From contig KV419408.1 in the NCBI GenBank assembly GCA_001630475.1, positions 558,001 to 622,000 of the forward strand: 64,000 bases of DNA, read 5' to 3'. Made by a program: the position numbers and the translations under genes. The notes under the pieces are model-generated. The model was given only the letters and a program-made list of their open reading frames with translations, had not been told where the DNA came from and did no database searches. Shown one piece after another: positions 48,401 to 58,875 of the stretch (position 1 is the first letter of the stretch; every line of letters starts with the position of its first letter). The DNA is from Sistotremastrum niveocremeum HHB9708 (taxonomy: Eukaryota > Basidiomycota > Agaricomycetes > Sistotremastrales > Sistotremastraceae).

Positions 48401-50695
48401 TACGGGATATGGTGTTCTCTAAGCGAATGGCGTATCCGACCAAACCCCCTGACGATCCCAGCGAAGTGGTCGATTCACCGAGCTCCTGCGATACACGATG
48501 TGCTAGCGACAGGGCCGAGATGCGCCGAGGCTCAGTGCAATAAACTTTACAAGGCACGCCGCTGCCTAGTTGATCTTCCAGTATGAAAGCTGGTACTTGG
48601 GTTGATTTACCGCTGAGCGTTCCATAAGCGTTGGCCTCCAAGAGAAGTGACAGGATAGACACACACCAACCGGTTTCACCACTTAACACAAATACTTGAT
48701 TCAAACGCATCGTTTCCAAGATCTCAGCCCGGTATTGAGCAATAGGCAGCCTGTTGCGCTGCTCCTGCAGTAGCGACGTACAATTCAACGCACCTCAAGG
48801 AATGAGAAATCTAAGACGTACGAGCATGGCCTGGTAAAGGTCGCTGGCCTGACGATTGTGGAATTCCCATCGTATTTGCTCCGACATGGTTTCAGGATAA
48901 TGTATGGAGATATTGGCCTTCTGAGGGGTATGTTTATCGCTCGCCCCTTTGCCGTTCCTTGCTGTGGCCTGAACGGTGCATGAGTTCAGTCGCAGATATA
49001 GCCTGGGTCCAAACATACTTTGGGTTGTAGATATACCCGGGATTCTAGAATGCGCCTAAATTTTGCCCACGTCAATCGATTCTTTGTGTTCTGGTCCTCG
49101 ACACGGGCCGCCTCTAGTTCATCCCACAAGTCACGATATGACGCCGGAAGTTGTCGATATTGTGTGCCAAGAAAATCTGCACCGTTTCCTTCTTTGATAC
49201 CACCAATGGTGCCTCGAGTCAAAGTATGCAATGCCACGGTAGCAATGTACTGCTCCGCTTGAATGTCGTCGTGACATCCAACCTGTATCATCTTGAAGCG
49301 TTCCGTTCGGCCACCAGACCAGATAATCTCGAGGCCAGCTCGTTTAGCCCGGCTAACCGACAACGCATGATATGACAAGACTGCATATTTATCAATCTTT
49401 TTCACCACTTCGGCACATAGAAGTTTGGGCAGGCGCCCATTCCAGTGTTTGCTAGTTCCCATGTCTCTTACCGTGACGAGCGTGCCATTTTGATCGGTCT
49501 CTGTAGTAGGCATCTCGTCCAGTAACTGCCCAAAGATGCCGTATTCATTATCAGAGTCGAGATCAAAAACGTCCAAGGCTGGTGTAGGACTACGGCTTTT
49601 AGCGGCATCCACAGATGAATTGTGCGCTTCGTCGAGTTTTGACGCTTCTGCACCATTATCTGAAGGCGGTACCGTGCCACTTTGCCTGTTGCATCAGCGC
49701 ACAAACTCACCATAGTAACTTTTCTTGCTCACTTTGTTCTCGATGCGGGGCGTCGTGGAGTGAATGAACCGTTCTCTGACTGTCCGAGCGGCGAAGCTGC
49801 AGCACGAACCTCACTTTGCACCCCATACACTGTCTCATGTGATATGGACGTGGAAAAGGGCCCCGGAAGTTCTGCCACTCGAGTGAAGTGACTTTCGGGC
49901 GAGTCGATATCAGATTCTGATATGAATGTAAGCGATATCTCACAAGCCAGAAGAGAGATCGGGCACACACTTGACAATTTTTCAAGATCTTCCTCTGGAC
50001 AGTGGAGACACATCTAGGCGGAAGATATAGTCCAGTGTGACCATAAACAAGGGTGGCTTACCCAGTGGAAAGCATCGGAAAATTCAATGCTGTGAACTTT
50101 CTGCAAGCAGTCTTCCACCAAAGCTTCCTGGAAACCAAGACGGCACAGAGCTCCATAGGTGATCGCGAGCTTCGGTAATAACTTTTCCTCGCTGCCTTGA
50201 TTATTATATTCTGGACCTTTGAAATATCAAAGTCAGCGTCATGGATCAATTCTATATGACTTACTGATGGTCGCTTTGTTGGTGACCGAGAGTTCAATTA
50301 TCTGGTCACGAAGAGTGCGGTCAACTTCGACTGTTGGTAGTGTCTCAGACAGTCTCCTGTCATACTCGATCGTCTGGCAATCAGTCAGTATCAGCATAGC
50401 AGTTCGAGTGCGCCGTACTTACCTTAATCAGGCGCGCTATTTCCCTCTCAGTCCTATCCTGCCATTTATCAACTAAACCCTGCAGAAAATTGTCTCCTTC
50501 GCTGAGGCCAGGAGCATTGCTGTTCAATGCATCCGCCTGATTGGCATCAGAAGTAGACTGTGCGCCCTCATTTTCAGCATTGGCGGGCGCAGACTCAGTC
50601 TCGGATTCTTCTTTGGTGGCAGACTTGGAGGGGGTAGAAGTAGTCGCAAAGCCTCGGACCACCGGCTTGAGTTGCGTCTTCTTCTTCTTGGCCAT
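45491..50695 (-). CDS. DEAH-box RNA helicase of the DHX29/Ucp12 type
   Basis: Large helicase (about 1,350-1,400 residues) of the family of S. pombe Ucp12, yeast YLR419W and animal DHX29/DHX57. It starts MAKKKKTQLKPVVRGFATTS, matching fungal Ucp12 starts. Next are an acidic Ser/Ala region, a UBA-like segment (YGALCRLGFQEALVEDCLQK), and a dsRNA-binding-like part (KIDKYAVLSYHAL, EQYIATVALHTLTRG). The helicase core has motif I GETGCGKSTQVPA (formed across an intron), motif Ia TEPRRISALSLA, motif II DEVH also split by an intron, motif III LMSATVEAEKVASYFGG, and motif VI QRRGRAGRVQAG. HA2/OB-fold parts end GLLRTVGTNQIASFHPSSVN, LYAWETSPIHELALLIFCGE and VIILREQMNAVINSHMRDM. Stop at 45491. Role likely in translation initiation on structured mRNAs or in RNP turnover. 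Confidence 0.88.
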
Positions 50696-51034
50696 AGCCA
50701 ATGAACTGACAGTTATCTAGGGCCACCAGGGCCTGCGTAGGATATGGGTAGCAAAATTAGTTTGTTTGCGTGTTGTGCACTAAGAATTTGGGCGAGTCAG
50801 AGAACAACCCTGCTCCGTTGCCGCTTTGGAGTTGCCAAATCGGGTGCGAGGACTGGGCCGGTTCCATTCCGACTGATGCGGTCATAACACTCATGCACGA
50901 ACTGCAATGTGAGTAGCTGGGAAGCAAGAAATTATATTCAAGGAGAAAACATCATGAGCGCTTGCACAGCAAGTCCATCCCAGTCCGTTAGAAAAACTAC
51001 AATGCCAGAATAGATCGTTCTCTACACAACTTCA
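50696..51034. other. Intergenic region between helicase and cupredoxin genes
   Basis: 339 bp containing the helicase promoter and the 3' end of the cupredoxin gene. No RNA gene, repeat or coding frame that I can support. Confidence 0.4.
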
Positions 51035-52763
51035 CTAGATCAGGGAGGCAACCACAATGCCAATCAAGCTGAAGCCAAGAGCGGCTTGAAGACGAACGCC
51101 GTCCGAAGTAGAGCTCGGGGAGGTCGAAGCGGCTGCTGATGAAGCACTAGCGGTAGAGTTGGTGCCATTCTGTGCCTTAGCCTGTGATAGTTACGCAGAT
51201 GAGAATATGCCTTTGAATATGCAAATGTCACCTACAGAAGCCTGGAAGTCTGCAAAGGTCTTCGTGGAGGTTGCAGTTTCGTCAGAGTTGACAGCGAAGA
51301 CCATGCCTACACAAGCACTGAGCCAAGATTTCACCAGCCAATTTTTTCACTTACCCGTGCCGCAGTGATCAACAGGAGCCGTTTGTCGGCACTATTGTAA
51401 TAATTAATGGGCGGTAATCGGTGAGAATCATTAATCCACTCACGTAGACCCAGATAGGAGCAGTGTCGTTAACAGTAACATTCCACGTCAGCGGCGCGGT
51501 ACCGTTGGCAACGGGCATGCTGTGAACAGAATGAGCGATTGAAAAAAATGCAGAGTGAAAATAGCTCACAAGCCGGAGTCAAAGCCAACTTGACCGGTCG
51601 TGGACGTGGACTAAACAGACGATAAGTTTCTTGCAAGCGTCAGAAAACGGAAGCATACGGCAAGCTTCCGACAAGGAGAGGCAAAAGACGATTGCGTTGC
51701 GGTATGGTTCTTGCTAACACTGAGAGACGGGCAGATTATCAGCATCCCTTGCCATAACACGACAGAAAAAGAATACGAACAACTGGAATGAGATGGTATC
51801 GAAGGGAGCAGCGACAACATTGGGAGGGTCGAAGGTCAAGGTGCCATTGCCACCAACAGTCACTACATGAACGTTGCCCTGGGCAGAAGCCGGAGTAGGG
51901 GCCGGGGAATTGGGGTACGATCCATAGATGGTCGTCCAAGTGGAGGAGCCAAGCGTGACAGTTGCAGTAACAGTTTCGGGGCCATCAGGGGCGGGAGATG
52001 TGATAGCAGGAGGATACGAGCTGTCAGTCGCCGAAGGAGCAGCGCTCGTCGAGGCAGCGGCAGCGGCAGAAGATGACAGAGCAGCTCCTTGAGCGAGGGC
52101 TGCAGCTTTGAAGTTGGTGAAAGAGTTGGGTGATCCATCAGCACCGCAGTTCACGGCAAAGACCATTCCGGCGCCACAATGCGAGGCAGGTGTGTTCGCA
52201 GCTTGCTTGCACTAATAGCACATCATTTCATGAGTAATAGAATAACGAGACTCTGGGGCTCTTCTTACATAAAACCAGAGCGGTTTCGTCTACGGAGATG
52301 GTTAAACAGAGAACAATAGCAAAATTGAGGGCTTACATCTGTGACGTTGACACTGAAAGTGGGGAAATCAGTTGAGCCAGCAGCAACCGGATTGAATCCC
52401 TAGAGGAAGGTCTAAAAATGAACACATGATTCAGGGGAAAGCGAACTGAATCGAAGCCGCCCTCTAAATGTCCACAGGGATTAGCGAAAGAACTTTGGGT
52501 CGCGGTATGATTCTATGACCCATATGAGATGCTGAAGTCGCACTGAGGATAGCAAGTCCGTACCTTGGCCACGAAATGAAAGACGACTTGGTCTCCGGGG
52601 TTTGCAGACTGAACTCAAGGTGTGAGATTTCGCTGGCGAAGCGCAGAAATACACAAACGATTGCTTCGGGAGTATAAGACAGGCCATCTTGACCGACTTG
52701 AATGTCATGGACGGCAGCAGAAGCAAGGAGAGGGAGAGCGAACAAAGAGATAAGGGAGAACAT
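51035..52763 (-). CDS. GPI-anchored secreted protein with two cupredoxin-like domains
   Basis: Fungal extracellular Ser/Thr-rich protein. The signal peptide is MFSLISLFALPLLASA, followed directly by AVHDIQVGQDGLSYTPEAI. The first cupredoxin-like domain shows SANPGDQVVFHFVAK, SFANPCGHLEGGFDS and ASHCGAGMVFAVN. A Ser/Ala/Thr linker follows, then a second copy: VVTVGGNGTLTFDPPNVVAA, ATQSSFASPCRKL, FMPVANGTAPLTWNVTVND and DHCGTGMVFAVNSDETAT. The C-terminus is a Ser-rich stretch (NGTNSTASASSAAASTSPSS) and a hydrophobic tail (LQAALGFSLIGIVVASLI), the pattern of a GPI-anchor signal. The paired FASPC and HCGTGM motifs carry the Cys/His that could bind copper. About eight introns. Role likely at the cell wall; function unproven in most fungi. 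Confidence 0.83.
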
Positions 52764-53046
52764 CGCAAGCGAATGTTTAAAGAGTGAAAATTAAGAAATG
52801 GACGTGAAAGAAAAGAAAGATGGACGGTGCAACCGTACTGTACTGAGACGAAGAGAAAGAAAGAAGAAGCGATATGGGGAACATGTTGCGCGAGCCTTGT
52901 TCTTATAGTTTGCTGATTGCCCTGGACACGGACAATAAACAACAAGCGAGCCATTTCGGAAGCGTCTTTAGTTGTCTCCATCGCAACCGACGGTCCGCTC
53001 GGTCGTCAATCTCTTCTTGCTCTTTCGTCCGCATTGTCTAGACCCT

Positions 53047-53072
53047 CGTCGTTGTCGACGACGACGACGACG
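53047..53072. repeat. GTC/GAC trinucleotide run with hairpin potential
   Basis: A GTCGTTGTCGACGACGACGACGACG-type run: GTC units on the left arm and GAC units on the right are complementary around a central GTCGAC. It lies in the promoter region between the cupredoxin and MAP kinase genes. Short microsatellite, about 26 bp. Confidence 0.55.
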
Positions 53073-53449
53073 CCATAATTGCGTCCGAAGCGCGCAACTA
53101 GCGTGCAGTGTTTACGACAAAGAAGCTGACGCCCATGCCATGTGTGCATCACATCAAAGCAATCTACGCGGTCAGCTTGCACGAAGGCCTACGACATCGA
53201 CGACGCACGAGGCTGGCCTTATATCCCGTTCTGTCCGATCGCCTTGGTACCTGTCTAGATGTCATCACTGGTCCAACTATCAGCGCGACTGATGGTCACG
53301 CCCTTGCGCTCGACTATGCTATTATAACTCTGGTGCGATCAATGATGTCCCATTTATTTCACGGGTATCGGATGTGGTAGTGAACGCGCCAATCTCGGTT
53401 TCCACCTTCGTCCTGGTAATCCCTCCAGCAGAGCCATCAGCCTTTGTTC

Positions 53450-53457
53450 TATAAAAG
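53450..53457 (+). promoter_or_regulatory. TATA box of the MAP kinase gene
   Basis: TATAAAAG, 58-65 bp upstream of the start codon at 53515, in the expected place for a core promoter. Confidence 0.55.
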
Positions 53458-53514
53458 CCCAACGGGACGAGCTCACCAAGTACCTGATCTCCTTCACTCA
53501 CTTCCTCCAACGCC

Positions 53515-55062
53515 ATGCCTCGTCCTTCCAAAAACAACACCAAATTTGACCTTGGTCTGTCTCTATTCGCTCTGATCACGAGCTGTCTCTCACTATCGTC
53601 TTCAGGTCCCGACTACAAAGTCCTCAACATCATCGGAGAGGGCGCGTATGGCACGGTGTGCTCTGCGGTCCATATTCCCACTGCTCGGAACGTTGCCATC
53701 AAGAAAGTTCTTCCCTTCGACCACACTCTTTTCTGTTTGAGAACTCTGCGAGAACTCAAGCTACTCAAGTTTTTCGCCGAGTCAAGTGTCAACGAGAATG
53801 TGTGCACATTTCCCCGTTCACCAATTTTAGCTAACTGAAACATCAAAGATCGTGGCTATTCTCGACATCTTGAAGCCCTCTTCCATGGATAGCTTCAAGG
53901 AGATTTACTGTGAATATTCTGCCCAAAATCATGTGCACATTATTGACAAAAGGAATTTAGTCGTCCAGGAACTTATGGAAACGGATCTTCATCGGGTTAT
54001 CAAGAGCCAGCATCTTAGTGACGATCATTGTCAGGTTCGTTTTTTTCGCACGCTTTATTGATCATCTTCTAACTTGGATACAGTACTTTATTTACCAGAC
54101 ACTGCGTGCCCTTCGTTCGGTCCACAGCGCGGACATTGTGCATCGTGATCTCAAGGTATGACTTTGACTGATTATTTCACCGGACGCAGTTCTCACCAAT
54201 TTGCCAGCCTGCGAATCTCCTTTTGAATGCCAACTGTGACCTTAAGGTGGCGGACTTTGGATTGGCAAGAAGTGTGCGAACAGGATTGTCTAACGGTGCC
54301 GAGTCTGGATTGATGACAGAATATGTCGCAACTCGATGGTATCGGGCACCTGAGATAATGTTATCCTTCAAGCGGTACACCAAGGCCATTGACGTGTGGA
54401 GCGTTGGATGCATATTGGGCGAAATGTTGACTGGCAGACCAATGTTCCCTGGTCGGGACTATGGTCATCAACTGGATTTGATCTTGGACGTCCTGGGGAC
54501 GCCGCCTTTGGACGAGTTTTATTCGATCACCTCTCGGAGATCGCGGGATTACTTGCGGGCACTTCCAATTCGACGCCGTAAACCGATGTCGCAATTGTTC
54601 CCCAAAGCATCACCCGCTGCTATTGACTTCTTGACCAAAACTCTGGTATGTCTGTTTTCTTTCTTAAGAAGGGTCGCAACTCATCAGATACTATGCAGAC
54701 ATTTGATCCCAAGAAGCGACTGACGGTGGAAGAATGTTTGAATCACCCCTACCTGGAAGCATACGTGAGCAAAGCTACAGCTTATCCTCCTGCAACATTC
54801 TGATGTTTGATTGTAGCACGACCCCGATGACGAACCGGTTGTAGAATCACTCGAGCCAGAGTTCTTCGACTTTGATTGTAAGAACAATCCTTACTTTACT
54901 GTCATATCCTAATGTTTCTCCTGCAGTCCACAAGGAAGAAATGAGCAAGGACCAACTTAAAGGTAGCTCACAATTTTCCAGACCCAACTCGTGTTCTGAC
55001 TTCTACTTTTTCTCCCAGAGCTCCTTTACGAAGAAGTCACTGCTTTCCAATCTCTCCTATAA
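53515..55062 (+). CDS. FUS3/KSS1-type MAP kinase (TEY class)
   Basis: Serine/threonine kinase of the ERK class that in fungi carries pheromone and filamentation signals. It starts MPRPSKNNTKFDLG and joins GPDYKVLNIIGEGAYGTVCS after an intron (G-loop). Catalytic Lys is in NVAIKKVLPFDHTLFCLR, followed by TLRELKLLKFF. HRD loop: VHSADIVHRDLKPANLLLNA. DFG: VADFGLARSV. Activation loop TEY: LMTEYVATRWYRAPEIMLSF. Then AIDVWSVGCILGEMLTGRPM, GRDYGHQLDLILDVLGTPPL and RRSRDYLRALPIRRRKPMSQ. The C-terminal docking end is YHDPDDEPVVESLEPEFFDF. The basic RRSRDYLRALP and LEPEFFDFD blocks match basidiomycete Fus3 homologues (Kpp2/Cpk1) rather than Slt2 or Hog1. Eight introns or so; about 370 residues; TAA at 55060. 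Whether it is the main FUS3 or a paralogue is unclear. Confidence 0.9.
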
Positions 55063-55196
55063 TAATCATCCGGTGGTATGATATATCTCGAACATTTCTT
55101 TCTTTTGCACACTCGTTGAGGATGATATTATCGCACAAAATTCATAGATAGTAAAGCATGTTTATCGTAACTTAAGGGCATCACATTATGGACTGA

Positions 55197-55970
55197 TTAA
55201 ATGCATGGCTTCGCATTGAGGCTTTCAAAGAAGCGCAGACGGGGCTTGACGTCCGGACACAATGCCAGTCTCACGCGTTGGTCTTCTTGGAGTAGACGGG
55301 GACCACAGCGACGGAGCCAGACAATGGGTTCTGTGATGTAACCCGAGTTATGCCTCGCGAAATTATCCCGCTGTATACACCACTTGAGTCTTCGCATGGT
55401 GGGAAGCAACTTGCGAGAAACGCGTGGTGAGGAGAGCTCGGCGTCTGGGAATATGGAAGACATGTGAGGGGATGAGCGAGGATCTGCAGGACGGGTTTGG
55501 ATATGGGTCGTGATGACACCCCGCACGTGTGCTCGGAATAGACGTAGTGAGTTCTCATACAAGTGAACAGACTGGATGATTGAGAGTCAAAACGAGCTTC
55601 AAATTGAGAACATGGGCGCCTCACCTGAGGAGAATACAAGTAAGACCCAGCGCGCCAACGCCGTTCAACACCGAGACCTCGCATGAATCCCCACTGAACG
55701 AGGTCACCAATAGTCGGCCGAAGACTGCCATCTCTTGCGAATAGTAAATGGCGAAGTCGGGACGGGGTCACGACAAGCAGACGACTACGATGGAGAGCGG
55801 GATCCAAAACAAGAGTGTTCAGGTGAACAGATAGTCTAGACAACGCGGTCAAGTCTGGTATATCGAGGTATGAAACTGTTCGAAACGTAAGTACAAGATG
55901 TATTAAGATTATGCTGCCACTCACATATATGCAACAGAATTTCAGAGGGGAGATCATCGAGAGTCGCCAT
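55197..55970 (-). CDS. F-box protein
   Basis: Three exons. MATLDDLPSEILLHI at 55970 joins FSYLDIPDLTALSRLSVHLN across a GTGAGT..ACAG intron, giving a textbook F-box. Next, HRSRLLVVTPSRLRHLLFAR, PTIGDLVQWGFMRGLGVERR and the second intron after YLYSPQ lead to SVHLYENSLRLFRAHVR. The rest is basic and Arg-rich, ending LAKPCI-like residues at 55197 (KPRLRFFESLNAKPCI), with SRKLLPTMRRLKWCIQRD before it. About 220 residues. The fungal conserved part past the F-box (LLPTMRRLKWCIQRD and an invariable Arg/Lys pattern) has no known function to me. Likely substrate receptor of an SCF ubiquitin ligase. It shares a 103-bp divergent promoter with PIL1. Confidence 0.78.
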
Positions 55971-56073
55971 AGAACCAGCGTGACGTGACGTTTCGTGACG
56001 TTGATTGGCCGGCAGAGACGCCGCACTCTGATTTAGGTTCCGGTCATCTGCCGCAGCTCCTCAGTCTCATCAT

Positions 56074-58673
56074 CATGTTCAAGTCCTCAGGAGGTCTCTC
56101 TAGTAAAATCGCACACACATCTATTCTGCCTGTCCTTGGGAATCAGGATCTCCGCTCGCTGCAGGATTTAATCACAGCTGAAAAGTCGGTGCTTTCCAGG
56201 TGCCATGTCTATCCAGATTATACTCTACGTGTCCTTCTTATCTGTCTGGCACAGCATCCAGAAACTTGCAACAGACTTGACAAAAGCCTCCGAATCACTC
56301 AAAATATGGGGTGCCGGAGAAGGCGATGACCTAGGGGTAAGATTCTTCGACCTTGCTATATGCACTCATATTCACCTGCCGAGTAGGATGTCTTGAACCA
56401 CTCGTGTGCCATATTCGCACATGTATCAAGCGGATTACTCGCTTATGCATCTCATGAAATTGTCGTGCGGGATCATATGAAAGCTATTCGAACTCGGGAG
56501 GAGAAATTGGACGAGACGAAACGGCGGCGGAAGGCAGTCGGCTCGAAGGCCGAAGCTGCAGAGAAGAAATTAAGCAAGATGGGCTCTGAGGTGTGTGGTC
56601 ATGCGCACATACTATGACCGAGATTAATCCTTTGTTACAGAACAAGAATCTTGTGTCCCAAACTGATCTTTTGAACAAGCTCAGGGAGGAGATAAGAATG
56701 CTCGACACCGAGATTATGACGGAGGAGGCAAAGTTGAGCGACTTCAAGCGGTTATCAACAAAAAACTTTATGGCATTGAAACTCGGCGGCCTGCTCGAAT
56801 TTGCTGAGAAGGCAACTGTTAGTTTTCCTGATAACCTTACCCTTTCAACCGTCTAACGCAATTCAGATTGTAGGAGAGCTCGGAAAGCTGATCATAGATG
56901 TATGCCCTGTTTCCCCAACCTTCGCACAAACTCACCTGAAGACAGGAAATCCCAATCGGCACTTTAGCCCCCGGCCATCCACGGCCAATGTACACCGGTA
57001 TGCAGCTCAAGCAATGTGATGTGGACATCAGTCTCATATATTGGTTAGGGAGAGAAAACACCGAGAAACTCGAACAAGAGATTTCCCGCTGCGTCGGGGA
57101 GGTTGTATTCGCGCCCATTGCCCATGCTCCCTCTTCCGATAGCCCATTCCTTCAACAACAACAGCCTCAAACTCCCCAGCGGTCGCCTTCTGTTAGCAGG
57201 TTCCAGCCGCCTCCCGGGCCACATCCTGCGGAATCCATGCCCAGCAGCCCGCAAAATTACCAGAACCGATCGACATTCTCGGGTCACCCTGAAGCCTATG
57301 CGCCTTATGCAGGCACTCCTACAACACAGCATCAGGAATTTGGAGAACGGATGCCCGAACCGGGTACGCCTGCTTCCATGCACCCATCGATGCATGAGCC
57401 AGGGCCAAATGCGCCTTCAAGCCTCGGATACGCTGGGAATCGAGGATCTGGGCCAAGTGGAGGTAAATTCGCTACCTTCCCTGTGAACTCAAGGATTGGA
57501 GATCGTGGACCTCAACACAATCCCAATGTTGTACCATCGAATCCTCCCCGAAGGATGTCGGGTGCTAGTGAACAGAATGGGGCTCCAAGCATACCTATGC
57601 AGACATTCCAACCACCTCCGGGTCCGCCACCGCCTTCTGCATTCCATTATCCCAGAGAGGAACCTGCATTACCACCGCCGGGGCCGGCACCTGAAGCCAG
57701 TCTCTTACCGTATACAGAAAGAGCTGAGGAACCACAAGAAGAACGGCCCCATCATGTAAGAATTGTACTTCCTGGAGAAGAACACCAAGAACCAGAGGCA
57801 CCTCAAGGTGAGCTAATACTAGTTGCTATCCGAATGCCAGTCTCACTCTTTCCAGCTGAGACTCCTGTACATAATGTTGGGCCAAATGATCTACCAGCGC
57901 AAGATCAGGCACAACCGCCATCGATAGATGAACCAGAATCAGCTCGTGATACCGCTGCCGCACAAGAAATAGGTAGAGAACTGGATGCCCTCGAGCACGA
58001 GGCACCATCTATGGATAGAGCAGCGTCTCCCCTCCTACCCCCTGCACCTCCTTATGCAAACCGAGCCGTTTCGCCTGGACCACCCATGTCATTACCACCT
58101 GCTGCTGAAAATAGCCCATATTTCTCCGGAAATGATGGGTTAGCTCCTCGCACTCCAACCCGTGTTCCTGCTCCGTCTATGAACAACTTCCCACTTCGAA
58201 GTGCTTCTCAGAGTTCTTTCGGACCCGGGGAGGGCACACCTTACTCTACGCCCCCTGAATATGCATCTCCGGGCGGCGGAAAGATTTCTGCTGCTGCCTT
58301 CAAGAGAGGACCACCACGATCCCCCGCAGCGGACATGGGGGAAACAAGTCCGTTGCATGTACGTAAACGCCCTCTTCCTACGTCGCCGTATCCGCCAGCG
58401 CGGTTAGCGACGAACGAGCTTGCACGAGCAATGCGCCCTCAAGCTGAAGAAACAGAGGGAGGGTATGAGCGGAGTGGGCAGAGTGCTGGGTCGCCGCAGT
58501 CGGCTAATCGCACGCCAGTGTCCGCACAGGATGGCCATGTGTTTGGAGAAGCAATTGGCACGCCGTCCGATGCTGATACTTCGCTCGGAAATGCATCAGT
58601 TTCCCATGAAGAAGGCCAAGTGCCGCGAAGTCCGGGGTATGGTTCTGGAAGATTTACGACTAATCTAGAATGA
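56074..58673 (+). CDS. PIL1: Eisosome BAR-domain protein Pil1/Lsp1 with long proline-rich tail
   Basis: BAR-domain protein that coats plasma-membrane furrows (eisosomes). It starts MFKSSGGLSSKIAHTSILPV then LGNQDLRSLQDLITAEKSV. Exons follow yeast Pil1 closely: SIQKLATDLTKASESLKIWG, VVRDHMKAIRTREEKLDETK with RRRKAVGSKAEAAEKKLSKM, NKNLVSQTDLLNKLREEIRM, FMALKLGGLLEFAEKAT, IVGELGKLIID, and across the last introns EIPIGTLAPGHPRPMYTG to RENTEKLEQEISRCVGEVVF. After this BAR part of about 280 residues there is a tail of about 520 residues rich in Pro, Ser and Gln, with no domain I recognise. Yeast Pil1 is about 340 residues, so the tail is a basidiomycete-type extension. Confidence 0.9.
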
Positions 58674-58875
58674 TTGTCCTTGTTCTTCTTGTGCAGAGTC
58701 AAGCTAGCGTCGCATCTGTCACATATGTTCCTGTACCTTATGTATTTTATTTGTATTTCCCGAAATGGGACTGATCATGAGATTAACCAGCTCGCTTGCA
58801 GGCGCTTTTTTCTTGCTATCGCAGGCTCGAGTGCGCTAGCTCTCTCCTGCGAGCGTACCCTCTGCCAGACACACC

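Larger units (their letters stand above)
52764..53514. promoter_or_regulatory. Divergent promoter region (cupredoxin / MAP kinase)
   Basis: 751 bp without a supportable gene. The side near 52763 is purine-rich on the + strand (many GAAAGA/AAGAAG runs), so CT-rich on the cupredoxin strand. A CTTATA motif at 52912-52917 could be its TATA box. A self-complementary GTC/GAC run lies at 53047-53072, and a TATAAAAG box at 53450. Confidence 0.5.
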
